DNA of 48,259 nt from a bacterium (GTDB lineage Bacteria > Patescibacteriota > Minisyncoccia > Phycocordibacterales > GCA-002787175). Positions 6,966 through 15,221 of the stretch are shown in pieces (the stretch's first letter is position 1; every line of letters starts with the position of its first letter). The notes below the pieces were generated by a model. That model was not told the origin of the DNA. It saw nothing but the letters and a program-made list of their open reading frames with translations, and made no database searches. Made by a program: the position numbers and the translations under genes. The stretch is from contig JAUYKQ010000002.1 of NCBI GenBank assembly GCA_030699905.1, positions 1 to 48,259 on the forward strand, read 5' to 3'.

Positions 6966-8285
6966 TTACTCCACCTCTTTCCACTTTCCGACAGTATACC
7001 CCCCACCGGGACCGGAGCTAAAAAGAAGGTTAACAAGCCCTGTTTCGTATATTATCTCGGCGTTATTTTTAGCGGTTATTTTGTAAGCGCTCGCTTCTTT
7101 TATTTCCAAGTTGTTTTGAACCATGATTTCTCCGTGACCGGCATAAAGAAGAATGTCGCCTACCACGTTGTTTTGAGCATTTATCGCGATTTCACTTCCG
7201 CTGTTTTCGGCGCTTTGATTTTGAGAAATAAACATTATGTACGAACCCGCCTCTCCGGTACCTGAAAACACGGCATTGTTTGAAAGGTCAATTTTACTGC
7301 TTGTAAGACGGTTTGATTCTTTGTCCGCTATAAAGGCCACCACTTCCCCCCCAAGAGAAGGTGATACTACAACTTCTGAATTGCCCTTTATGTAGATATT
7401 TCCGGAAACCCATATATTGCCCGTGAGGGTGACCGTGCCGTTTGTATCTATTTCAAGGTCGCAATTTATTTTTTTTGGACCGATGGTCTGGCTACTTGTG
7501 ATTGTGTAAGGGCAGGGAGAAGATATGGTTCCTCCGGTTAAAGCGTCTGCCTTCAAGTCCTCAATAAGCGAATCCGGTATGGGTAAATCGGCTGTTTCCT
7601 GGTCGGCGCTTCCCGGGTTTAAACTTCCGCCAACGCCGGTATTGGATATCACATTGTAAAAAGCGTCTCCGCCAACATTGGAGTCGGTAATCGTATGAGC
7701 GTAAGCGTCTCCCGAAAGGTCTATACCGTCTATAATACCCGTGGAACCGGAGGAAATTACGTCCCCGAATATCTCATTGTTGTTTTCTCCCGTTACAGAC
7801 CCGTTTGAAAAAACATTTCCTGAAACGAAAGAGTTGTTGAGAAGATTAACACCTCCGGTGCTAACCTGAAGTCCGTAATGAAAAGACGCTCCGCTTCCAA
7901 AAGACAATACGGCTTTGATTCTTCTAAACGACCGGTTCGCCTCACCCTCTGAAATCACTTCCTTTCCGCCGGAAATGTCAGAGATAGTAGTAGTGGCAGT
8001 GTACCCGCCCAAAGTTACGACCAGTGTGTCCTGTGTTTCCATGTCTTTTATCACCCTGTACAAAGCGTCTTCCACTCCGGCCTGGGTCGTGAAAAAACTC
8101 TGCCGTGACAAGTCAAAATGAGTGGCATTTCTCACCGATTTGGCCGCGGGCAAAAGCACGCCGAAAACTATCGTGGACGAAATAAACAGAAAGAAAATAA
8201 CAACGGAAATAAGCGCCTGACCCGAACTTCTTTCGCGCTTAGGTCTGTTTTTCTTGTTTTTTTTGGCGTTAAATTGCATAAACAT
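6966..8285 (-). CDS. PilX-like type IV pilus assembly protein with polymer-forming-like C-terminus
   Basis: An N-terminal basic stretch is followed by a prepilin-like hydrophobic helix (GQALISVVIFFLFISS, about residues 22-42) and, after LLPAAKSV and an alanine-rich helix, a PilX-type start. The remaining 300 residues are rich in G, N, S, I and V with short regular beta-strand-like repeats (SGNVFSNGSVTG, WVSGNIYIKGNSEVVV), resembling bactofilin or solenoid domains. It is the last gene of the pilus operon and probably a minor pilin or tip protein. The exact start is uncertain: ATG 8285 or 8279 are better than TTG 8309. No Shine-Dalgarno is visible. 439 aa. Confidence 0.7.
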   Translation of the reverse strand: MFMQFNAKKNKKNRPKRERSSGQALISVVIFFLFISSTIVFGVLLPAAKSVRNATHFDLSRQSFFTTQAGVEDALYRVIKDMETQDTLVVTLGGYTATTTISDISGGKEVISEGEANRSFRRIKAVLSFGSGASFHYGLQVSTGGVNLLNNSFVSGNVFSNGSVTGENNNEIFGDVISSGSTGIIDGIDLSGDAYAHTITDSNVGGDAFYNVISNTGVGGSLNPGSADQETADLPIPDSLIEDLKADALTGGTISSPCPYTITSSQTIGPKKINCDLEIDTNGTVTLTGNIWVSGNIYIKGNSEVVVSPSLGGEVVAFIADKESNRLTSSKIDLSNNAVFSGTGEAGSYIMFISQNQSAENSGSEIAINAQNNVVGDILLYAGHGEIMVQNNLEIKEASAYKITAKNNAEIIYETGLVNLLFSSGPGGGYTVGKWKEVE

Positions 8286-8342
8286 GGAAATAATTGTCGC
8301 AAACCGCAAATTTTAAAAAGTTAAAAAGATAAACGCATGATT

Positions 8343-8921
8343 TTAGTAGGACTCTTTCAAAATAGCCGTTCCGTAGAAATTGTCCGTTCTAACTCTGTCA
8401 CCTTGAGACGCGTGAACCGTCATTTCTATTTTAACGCCTTTTGAAATTCCCGTATCCACTTCTCTGAATATCAAGTTCGTAACGCTTGCCGAAGCCACGG
8501 TCAAAGGCCCTTTGTCCACGCCGTCTTCCTTTAAACGAAGAACATTGTCCTGAATAAAAAATTCAACTGTCTGGTCTCCACCGGTTTCATCGGTAGTTAA
8601 AATGACAAGTTTGCCCGGATGAGAACCGAGTATTGAATTTGCTCCGTCTATGCTTTTCGCATCGCGAATTTCTCTCACCATTCGCTCCATTGAAGAACTG
8701 GCCGACTGCTCTATTATTCTTACAAGTTTTACGACTCTGTAACTTTGCAGTATGGACGCGAGCATGCTGACCACAACACCGAGAAGTATCGCCAGTACCG
8801 CTATATATATTATACCCTCCACAAGACCTATTCCTCGTTTAAAAGTCAAAGCCCGCGAAGTTCGGCCGGATTTTTCAGGCGAAAAAGATGTCGCGTTTTT
8901 AATTAATCTTTTTAAAAACAT
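8343..8921 (-). CDS. Type IV prepilin-like protein, PilW-like
   Basis: After about 30 basic residues comes a class III signal: cleavage after G in KRG/IGLVEGIIYIAVLAIL, with glutamate at +5, followed by a long hydrophobic helix. The rest (192 aa in total) is a short globular domain without recognised motifs. Position after the PilV-like gene and before the PilX-like gene matches the minor pilin clusters of type IV pili. Such proteins are cleaved by a prepilin peptidase (not in this window) and prime pilus assembly. Confidence 0.75.
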   Translation of the reverse strand: MFLKRLIKNATSFSPEKSGRTSRALTFKRGIGLVEGIIYIAVLAILLGVVVSMLASILQSYRVVKLVRIIEQSASSSMERMVREIRDAKSIDGANSILGSHPGKLVILTTDETGGDQTVEFFIQDNVLRLKEDGVDKGPLTVASASVTNLIFREVDTGISKGVKIEMTVHASQGDRVRTDNFYGTAILKESY

Positions 8922-8928
8922 GTATGTT

Positions 8929-8956
8929 TACTTTGAATTACGAAACTCAAAGTTAT
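8929..8956. repeat. Minimal copy of the ACTTTGAATTACGAAA palindrome family
   Basis: ACTTTGAATTACGAAACTC is immediately followed by AAAGT, with no internal segment. It overlaps the stop of the PilV-like gene. It may be a core site or an internally deleted element. Confidence 0.6.
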
Positions 8957-9510
8957 TCAAATAAATTCGTGATATAAGTTGTCATTGACTTGGTCTTAAC
9001 CTCCGAAGCTTCGTTCCAAGAAACGATTACAGTGATTTTTTTTGTGCCGTTATCCAAAGTGCCACTTACCGCTATGTCATCGGAACCGTCCCTATATACA
9101 TCTTCCACTATAAAATGTCGCGTGAAGGAACCGTCTATCACTTCTTCCGTTGACGTGGAAACAAAACGATTGCCGTCCCAGTCGAGATAGTATGTTGCGC
9201 CACTCGTCAAAGAAGCGATTTCGCTGTCCCAGCCAATATCACGCAGAGAAGTTACCGCCTCCAAACCCTCTTCCGCCAAAAAGACCGCCTGTACGGAAGA
9301 AGTGGTGCCAAGCGCCGATTTCACAGCCACGTGGTACGAAGCAATAAGGCCCGTAAGAATCACAAGCATGATGGCGGTACCTACGACAACTTCTATCAAA
9401 CTGATGCCTCTTAAATCCCGCCGTTTGAAACAAGGGAAATTTTCCGAGCCGGCGCGGGGACAAAACTTCTCTTTCTTCGGGAAATATTTTTTGTTATCTT
9501 TATTTTTCAT
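8953..9510 (-). CDS. Type IV prepilin-like protein, PilV-like
   Basis: The prepilin site is LRG/ISLIEVVVGTAIMLVILTG, with glutamate at +5, about 34 residues from the start. It is followed by AVFLAEEGLEAVTSLRD, typical of PilV/GspI pseudopilins. The C-terminal domain is beta-rich, with no cysteine pair. At 185 aa it lies between the FimT-like and PilW-like genes with short gaps, so it is one operon. It is probably a minor pilin. Confidence 0.78.
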   Translation of the reverse strand: MKNKDNKKYFPKKEKFCPRAGSENFPCFKRRDLRGISLIEVVVGTAIMLVILTGLIASYHVAVKSALGTTSSVQAVFLAEEGLEAVTSLRDIGWDSEIASLTSGATYYLDWDGNRFVSTSTEEVIDGSFTRHFIVEDVYRDGSDDIAVSGTLDNGTKKITVIVSWNEASEVKTKSMTTYITNLFE

Positions 9511-9540
9511 GTTACAAATCGCTTGTTCTGCGTTTAATTT

Positions 9541-9984
9541 TTATTCAACAACTCCGCTCGCGTGCACCGTCACGGTTTTGCTTTCTCCTTGAGGCGTGGA
9601 GAATGTAATCGTTCCGTAGTTATCGGTCTCGCCGGAGAGACGCTTAAAAACGACTTCACTGCCACCGCCGGAAAGAGAGATGTCGGAGATGGAGACCGTC
9701 GGACCGACAGAGGTAGCGTGATTGGAACTGTCGTCAGGGTCGTAGGTCTCTCCTTTAAATCTTACCATGAGTTCCTCTTCAAAATGAATACCATAAACTG
9801 TGTTTTCGCGAGAAGACAGCGTCAAGGTTTTTGCTTCCGTCAAAAAAGAAATCGCTGTGGCAGTTTTCTGCTCAAGCGATTGTCTTCTGTTAAAACCGCC
9901 AAACACAAAAAAAGAAATGGTTACCAAAATGGCAAGCACCGCCACAGTTATGATCAATTCTACGAGAGTTGAGCCCTTTTTCAT
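9541..9984 (-). CDS. GspH/FimT-like pseudopilin
   Basis: A very short leader MKKG is cleaved before STLVELIITVAVLAIL (glutamate +5), the canonical pseudopilin start. The downstream 120 residues fit a GspH/FimT beta domain (GIHFEEELMVRFKG, ITFSTPQGESKTVTVHASG). At 147 aa it has family length. It sits between pilC and the PilV-like gene. It is expected in the inner-membrane-anchored minor pilin complex. Confidence 0.8.
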   Translation of the reverse strand: MKKGSTLVELIITVAVLAILVTISFFVFGGFNRRQSLEQKTATAISFLTEAKTLTLSSRENTVYGIHFEEELMVRFKGETYDPDDSSNHATSVGPTVSISDISLSGGGSEVVFKRLSGETDNYGTITFSTPQGESKTVTVHASGVVE

Positions 9985-10069
9985 GTAATGTTCGGATTGA
10001 CGCGGAACACCCTGTTTCGCTTATCAATATATTTATAAAAATCATCCATCTGAATGTTTCTGTCCCCAA

Positions 10070-11284
10070 CTACAGGGCGTTTACCAAGGAAAGCGTCGGG
10101 CTAAGCATTGAAATGGCGAAAAATCCGACGCCAACACCTATGGCTATCATGAGAAACGGCTCTATAAGAGCGGAAAAGTTTTTGGTTTTCTGATCAACGT
10201 TGTTTTCATAAAAAATCGCCACTTCCGAAAACATTTCCGAAAGTTTGCCGGTCTCTTCCCCGACGCTTGCCATTTCCCCGACAAAAGGCGGGTAAAGGTC
10301 CTCGTGAGCGGCAAAAGCGGTGGAGAGAGGCGAACCTTTTTTTATCTCTTGCGATGCTTCCTCCAAAACAGCTTTGTAGTGGACGTTTTGCACCACCTCC
10401 CCGGCAATGGATATGGCGGACATTACGTCAACTCCGGAGTACAAAAGGGAAGACAGTGTGCGCGCCGTTCTGGCGGAGTTTACCTCTTTGACAAGCTCGC
10501 CTATTAACGGGACTTTGACGTAAAAAAGATGCAGAAAAAATTTTCCCTTTTTGGTCCTCGCCAGATAAACAACCGACGTAAGAAACAGAAGAATGGCTCC
10601 TAAGACCATAATTCCCTGGTTTTGGACCAAGTCACTAAGAGAAATTATAAATCTGGTGCTTAGTGGCAAATCCACTTCCAAGTCCGCAAAGGTTTCAGTA
10701 AGATTCGGAACAACATATATAAGCATCACGACAGTGATGACTATCATAAGGCATATGATAATTACCGGATATATGAGAGCCCCTCTCACTTTTCTCTGCA
10801 GAGAATATATTTTATCCATCTGGTCGGCAACAATGGCAAGCGACTCCGCCAATGAACCGCTCTCCTCTCCCGCTTTGACCATTGAAACAAAAAGCGCGGG
10901 GAAAACCGTCTGATGTTTGGCCAACGCTTCATGCAATGTTTCCCCTCTGCGGACATCGTCGCTTAGCCGACCCACGACCGCCTTTAATTTTTTGTTTCTG
11001 GAATCCCTTATTATGACATCAAGAGCCCGAGAGAGAGAAAGGCCGGCTTTAAGCATGGAGCCCAAGTTTTTGGCAAAAAGAATTTTCTCCCTCAAAGCGA
11101 TATTGCCAAAAAATCCCAAAATGAAGCCGAGGTTGAATTTGCTCTTTTTACCCTCTTCCACGGCAGAAATCACGATGTCACCCTCTTTTTTCAACTCCCT
11201 ATACAGGGCAAACTTGTCAGGTGATTCCCTTCGTTCTTCATATACACTGCCGTCAGGTTTTTGAGCTTTGAATTTGAAAATCAT
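10070..11284 (-). CDS. pilC: Type IV pilus inner-membrane platform protein PilC
   Basis: PilC/GspF is the polytopic platform that couples the PilB motor to pilin polymerisation. Two T2SSF domains are visible, at about residues 70-190 (FAKNLGSMLKAGLSLSRALD) and 270-390 (ARTLSSLLYSGVDVMSAI, VGEETGKLSEMF). Three membrane segments follow near 170-195, 215-240 and 380-404. At 404 aa it has normal length. ATG 11284 is chosen because upstream codons fall in an ACATGTAGTATGTAACATG word-repeat tract. It follows pilB in one operon. Confidence 0.93.
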   Translation of the reverse strand: MIFKFKAQKPDGSVYEERRESPDKFALYRELKKEGDIVISAVEEGKKSKFNLGFILGFFGNIALREKILFAKNLGSMLKAGLSLSRALDVIIRDSRNKKLKAVVGRLSDDVRRGETLHEALAKHQTVFPALFVSMVKAGEESGSLAESLAIVADQMDKIYSLQRKVRGALIYPVIIICLMIVITVVMLIYVVPNLTETFADLEVDLPLSTRFIISLSDLVQNQGIMVLGAILLFLTSVVYLARTKKGKFFLHLFYVKVPLIGELVKEVNSARTARTLSSLLYSGVDVMSAISIAGEVVQNVHYKAVLEEASQEIKKGSPLSTAFAAHEDLYPPFVGEMASVGEETGKLSEMFSEVAIFYENNVDQKTKNFSALIEPFLMIAIGVGVGFFAISMLSPTLSLVNAL

Positions 11285-11365
11285 GGAACATGTAGTATGT
11301 AACATGCAGCATCGGAAATAAGGACTTTATCTTATTGTTCCGTGTCGCATGTTACATGTTTCGTA

Positions 11366-13120
11366 TTATTCCGACACCACTCTCAACACTTCCTCAACCG
11401 AAGTCAGTCCCTGCACCGCCTTGAAGATGCCGTCCTCTATCATCGTAAGCATTCCGGCTTTTCTTGCCGTATCTTCCACTTCGTCAGATGTTTTTCCCTG
11501 TATTATCATGTCTTTAATGGCCGGAGCGACTTCCAAGACCTCGTGGATTCCAAGTCGCCCTCCATAACCGTCTTTGCTTTCTTCCGATGGTTGCGGTTTG
11601 TAAAAAGGAATTTTTTCCCATTTGGCATCCGCCCCGACTATTTTCTCCTCTTTTAGCGCTACAAGAACCCTGTCTAAGTTCACGGTTTTTGCCAATGCCT
11701 CTATTCCGGCCTTGTTTAAGAAATATTTCTCCTTTGAGTCGCAGAGTTTTCTGACTAAACGCTGGGCTATGACGCAGTTGACCGTAGACACGATAAGAAA
11801 CGGTTCCACTTTCATGTCTATAAGACGGGGGAATGCTCCGGCGGCGGAGTTGGTGTGCAAGGTTGAAAGAACCAAATGACCAGTCAAGGCGGCATTGACG
11901 GCCAAAGAGGCCGTTTCGTTATCTCTGATTTCTCCGACCATTATTATATCGGGGTCCTGACGGACAAGCGACCTGATACCGGAACTGAAAGTAAAACCGA
12001 TTTCCGGCTTGACCTGCGTCTGGTTGACTCTTTCCATTTGATATTCAATCGGGTCTTCCACTGTTGAAATATTTACGTCAGGCGTGTTTAATATATCCAA
12101 AACAGTGTACAGAGTGGTTGTCTTTCCGGAACCGGTAGGACCCGTTGTCAGTATCATTCCGGTTTTTGCCCTCATGGCTTTATGTATTTTTTCCAAACCA
12201 CCGCCATGGAAACCCAGCCCCTCAAGGGTAAACCCTGAAACATTTTCACGAAGCAGACGCATGACCGTCTTTTCGCCAAAATGTGTAGGAAGAACAGAAA
12301 CACGAAAAGAAACCTTTTCGCTATTCATTTCAACCTTAAACCTGCCGTCCTGTGGCAGACGTTTTTCGTCCAGCTTTAAGTTAGCCAACACTTTCACTCT
12401 GGCTGTAATACTGCCTGAAACATTTCTGGGCAAAACCATCGTGTCGTGCAAAATACCGTCAATTCGGTAGCGGACCAAAAGTTCGGTTTCGTGTGGCTCT
12501 ATATGGATGTCGGAAGCATCCTGAATTATCGCGTGCTTTAAAAGAGTGTCCACTATTTTAACCACAGGGACGTCTTCAGCCATTTTTTTAAGCTCCTCTC
12601 CGGTCTTTTCTTCTTCTCCCGTTTTATCTATAACGCTTTTCAAGCTTTCGGATTCTTTTTTTATAATGTCGCCGAATTCGGCTTTTAACGACTTCTGATA
12701 CTGCAAAAGAGCCGTTTTCATGGAGGCACTGTCGGTCAGGCGCGGCAAAATTTTCAAATGGGTTTTCTTTTTTATAAACCCTATGGCGGCCAAGTCGTCC
12801 GTATCAAGCATGGCCACTTCCAGTGAGTCGCCGGTTTTTTTAAAAGCCACGATGTTGTGGGTGCGCGCCACTGGCTCCGGTATTATAGACAGAACTTCAA
12901 AGTCAACTTTTTGACCCTTTAAGTCAACAAACGGAATACCTAAAATGTACGCCTGAACTTTGCGGAGGTCGTCGTCGTTTATTTTGCCTTGACTTACAAG
13001 AATCGTCCCGACACTTTCGCCTTTTTTGTCCGCCTCTTCTTTGGTCGCGTCAAAATCCTTGCGGGAAACCAGTCCCGAGTCGCGAATGAATTCTCTTAGT
13101 TGTTTTTCTTGAATAAACAT
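11366..13120 (-). CDS. pilB: Type IV pilus assembly ATPase PilB
   Basis: PilB/GspE powers pilus extension. An N-terminal MshEN-like domain (residues 1-150) precedes the ATPase with Walker A GPTGSGKTTT near 330, the Asp box, Walker B DPDIIMVGEIRD near 395 and the histidine box ALTGHLVLSTLHTN. The C-terminal zinc module usually has four cysteines in two CxxC pairs; here only the KLC of RLVRKLCDSKEKYF remains, so zinc binding is probably lost. At 584 aa it is otherwise complete. It is the first gene of the six-gene pilus operon. A TATAAT lies 18 nt upstream of the ATG. Confidence 0.93.
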   Translation of the reverse strand: MFIQEKQLREFIRDSGLVSRKDFDATKEEADKKGESVGTILVSQGKINDDDLRKVQAYILGIPFVDLKGQKVDFEVLSIIPEPVARTHNIVAFKKTGDSLEVAMLDTDDLAAIGFIKKKTHLKILPRLTDSASMKTALLQYQKSLKAEFGDIIKKESESLKSVIDKTGEEEKTGEELKKMAEDVPVVKIVDTLLKHAIIQDASDIHIEPHETELLVRYRIDGILHDTMVLPRNVSGSITARVKVLANLKLDEKRLPQDGRFKVEMNSEKVSFRVSVLPTHFGEKTVMRLLRENVSGFTLEGLGFHGGGLEKIHKAMRAKTGMILTTGPTGSGKTTTLYTVLDILNTPDVNISTVEDPIEYQMERVNQTQVKPEIGFTFSSGIRSLVRQDPDIIMVGEIRDNETASLAVNAALTGHLVLSTLHTNSAAGAFPRLIDMKVEPFLIVSTVNCVIAQRLVRKLCDSKEKYFLNKAGIEALAKTVNLDRVLVALKEEKIVGADAKWEKIPFYKPQPSEESKDGYGGRLGIHEVLEVAPAIKDMIIQGKTSDEVEDTARKAGMLTMIEDGIFKAVQGLTSVEEVLRVVSE

Positions 13121-13226
13121 GGGTGAGTTTTCATTCTAATTATACAACACTCAAAAAAAACCACTTAAGAAAAGTGTGAATAGCCCATTTGTTCTACACG
13201 GCTACTAAAAATCTTTGGAGACGCTT

Positions 13227-13568
13227 TTATTGAGAAGTGGCTGTTCTGTTTAGCGCTTCAAAAATCAGTTTTCTTTCCTGGTCTGAAAAGTTAAAAACTT
13301 CAGATTCATCTGAAATTATGTCTACTATTCTCTGTCTTTCATCATAGGACAGTGGCTCTGTTCCGCGCGCTTTTTCCAAAATAACGGTCTTTTCTTCGGC
13401 AACCGACGCGCTCTGGTTGTTACCGGACGATTCTCTTTGTTGATTTTCCCCCTTAGCCGCGCCACTAAACAAACTTCCATTGCTACCGCCCAGCAAATAC
13501 AGCATAGTCGCGCCTAAAACAAAAACAGCTACAAGTCCCGAAATAATTGTTTTTTTGTCGTGGGACAT
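13227..13568 (-). CDS. Small membrane-anchored protein, paralogue of the gene at 21548-21928
   Basis: The function is not recognised. ATG 13568 gives 113 aa: a short cytoplasmic start, one membrane helix (about residues 8-27, IISGLVAVFVLGATMLYLL), a polar linker and a C-terminal block, PLSYDERQRIVDII...FNFSDQERKLIFEALNRTATSQ. The same block occurs as PLSADESQRISGIM...YNFSSEEREEIFSALTNSASQ in the protein at 21548-21928. The C-terminal part is probably extracytoplasmic and helical. The two paralogues flank the giant surface protein. It might be an accessory or anchoring factor for that locus, which is inference from position alone. Confidence 0.75.
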   Translation of the reverse strand: MSHDKKTIISGLVAVFVLGATMLYLLGGSNGSLFSGAAKGENQQRESSGNNQSASVAEEKTVILEKARGTEPLSYDERQRIVDIISDESEVFNFSDQERKLIFEALNRTATSQ

Positions 13569-13662
13569 CTTAATTAAATTCAAAAGCTCTTTTACCGACT
13601 TTGATTTACTAATAATACAATACAAAAACAGGTCTTGAAAGGGTTTTGTGTTGATAAGATTT

Positions 13663-13854
13663 AGAACCTATCTCCAATCTCACATCCGAATAAAACGGCG
13701 CAATTTTGAGGTAAAAAACAAGCTGGAGTCCGAGGCATATCAGGATATGTAGAGGACGAAGCGAAGTTTTTTAACCAAAATTGCGGCGTTTTAGCGGATG
13801 AGTTTTTATTTATTTATGACCGCATATTTAGCGCTGAGATTGGAGATAGGTTCT
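13663..13854. repeat. MITE-like palindromic element family D, copy 1 (192 bp)
   Basis: Perfect 20-bp terminal inverted repeats (AGAACCTATCTCCAATCTCA and its complement) bound an AT-rich interior that is itself nearly palindromic (AAAACGGCGCAATTTT against AAAATTGCGGCGTTTT). A second copy lies inverted at 45755-45940 and a solo end at 44844-44862. There is no ORF. Confidence 0.85.
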
Positions 13855-13866
13855 AAGAGCAACAAA

Positions 13867-13892
13867 AAACCAGCGAAGAGCGTCGCTGGTTT
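13867..13892 (-). terminator. Probable intrinsic terminator downstream of the GC-rich secreted protein gene
   Basis: AAACCAGCGA pairs with TCGCTGGTTT around a 6-nt loop, and the minus strand continues into a T run. Confidence 0.7.
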
Positions 13893-13952
13893 TGCGTTTT
13901 TTACGATCCGCACAAGAAGGCGGAACGGTGGTGGGGAATCCTCCACCTAAGT

Positions 13953-14999
13953 TCATTTCCCCGCAGAAGGCGGGGATGCGATTCTGTAGAATCGGGCGCT
14001 GTCGCCACCGGATTCTATTTCCACCAGGTGCTGGGCATTGCCCCTTAGCGCCTGAAGCGGGGAACCCGGAACTGACTTCCAGGGACCGCTTATTGAAGTG
14101 GAGTGTTCCAAGAACACCGACTGTCCTTGAACATTCTCCACCCGAACCGAGAGGATCGAACCGGCGCGCTTTATTGAAAGCAACGCGGAGCGCCGTCTCT
14201 CTCCCGTCATGAGATCGTATGTTACGGTAGAACCGTCTTCCACGGTAACGACGACTTCGCCGGGAAACCCTGATAGGCAGGGCTCCACGGGCAGGGAGAA
14301 AGCGTCTTTGTCCCAAGTTATCATAGGCCACTTGGCCCATGAGTCCGACCACCCCTCCTTCTCATAGAGCGGATTGTACAATCTTACCACCCGATCTAAG
14401 TAGTCAGGAAAGGCATCTGAATCCCACTCTTCCAAGAGGGTGCCAGCTGTATCTCGCACAAGAACTTGCACGCGCGCTACCCCGATGGCAGGGACCAATA
14501 CACGGTCGTATGTCTCCCACGACAGTTCAAGCGAAGGGCTGTAGGCCTCATCCGGATTTAGAATCCGAAAGTCGCCGTCAGCACCCCTGTCCAACCGAAG
14601 AGGAGTGCCGTAGGCAAGGACAAGATTTTCTCTTGAAGGCAAATCTGCCCAGATCCCACCCGAGACGTAAAAATATGGCGACCATTCTTCAAAAATCTCC
14701 GATGTGATTTTCTCGGAGACCGCCTCCTCTAAAACCCTACGGTGAAGCTCGGCCACTTGCTCGCGAATGTCGCGAGAACGGTCGGCTGGGACCTGCCGTC
14801 TGGTGCCGGCAATTGTTGTCCAGCTGTAATAGTCGTGAATCGCACGGACATCAATCTCGATGGTCCTTGCGACACTGCTTATGTGTTGCCACCACGCCTC
14901 TTCGCTTCCGATGGGAAGCGACTCGGGTAAATTCTGGGCGGAAACAATTCCGCCCAAAAGAAACCGGAGTATTACTACTGCTAAAAGGACTTTTTTCAT
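13953..14999 (-). CDS. Secreted protein of unknown function, GC-rich, probably transferred
   Basis: ATG 14999 follows a strong Shine-Dalgarno (AAAGGAGAAGG) and starts a signal peptide (MKKVLLAVVILRFLLGGIVSAQ), giving 348 aa. An upstream in-frame start would be unneeded. The mature region has no motif I recognise, and is rich in W, E and R. The last 60 residues (LEHSTSISGPWKSVPGS...ARFYRIASP) resemble the C-terminal tail common in exported proteins of Verrucomicrobia/Planctomycetes, which end in FFRL- or FYRI-type motifs. GC content and codon choice are clearly higher than in neighbours, and the Shine-Dalgarno start differs from the leaderless genes around it. Transfer from another phylum is a reasonable inference. 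Confidence 0.7.
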   Translation of the reverse strand: MKKVLLAVVILRFLLGGIVSAQNLPESLPIGSEEAWWQHISSVARTIEIDVRAIHDYYSWTTIAGTRRQVPADRSRDIREQVAELHRRVLEEAVSEKITSEIFEEWSPYFYVSGGIWADLPSRENLVLAYGTPLRLDRGADGDFRILNPDEAYSPSLELSWETYDRVLVPAIGVARVQVLVRDTAGTLLEEWDSDAFPDYLDRVVRLYNPLYEKEGWSDSWAKWPMITWDKDAFSLPVEPCLSGFPGEVVVTVEDGSTVTYDLMTGERRRSALLSIKRAGSILSVRVENVQGQSVFLEHSTSISGPWKSVPGSPLQALRGNAQHLVEIESGGDSARFYRIASPPSAGK

Positions 15000-15157
15000 T
15001 CCTTCTCCTTTCTTTTTCGGTTGTTTCCTATCGTTGCCATCAAGCAACGAATATGCTAAATTGTCAAAACTATTTTGAGTATACACTATTCTCCTGAAAA
15101 ATCAATGGATTTATGCACATATAGAAGTTTTTTCCTGAATTTAGGCCGAAAACACGG

Positions 15158-15185
15158 ATAAAACGGCTCCGCAGAGCCGTTTTAT
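15158..15185 (-). terminator. Terminator of the giant surface protein gene
   Basis: ATAAAACGGCTC pairs perfectly with GAGCCGTTTTAT around a 4-nt loop, 40 bp past the stop. Confidence 0.75.
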
Positions 15186-15221
15186 GATTTAGAGAATATA
15201 AGTTGATTCGTCTCTTGGTAT

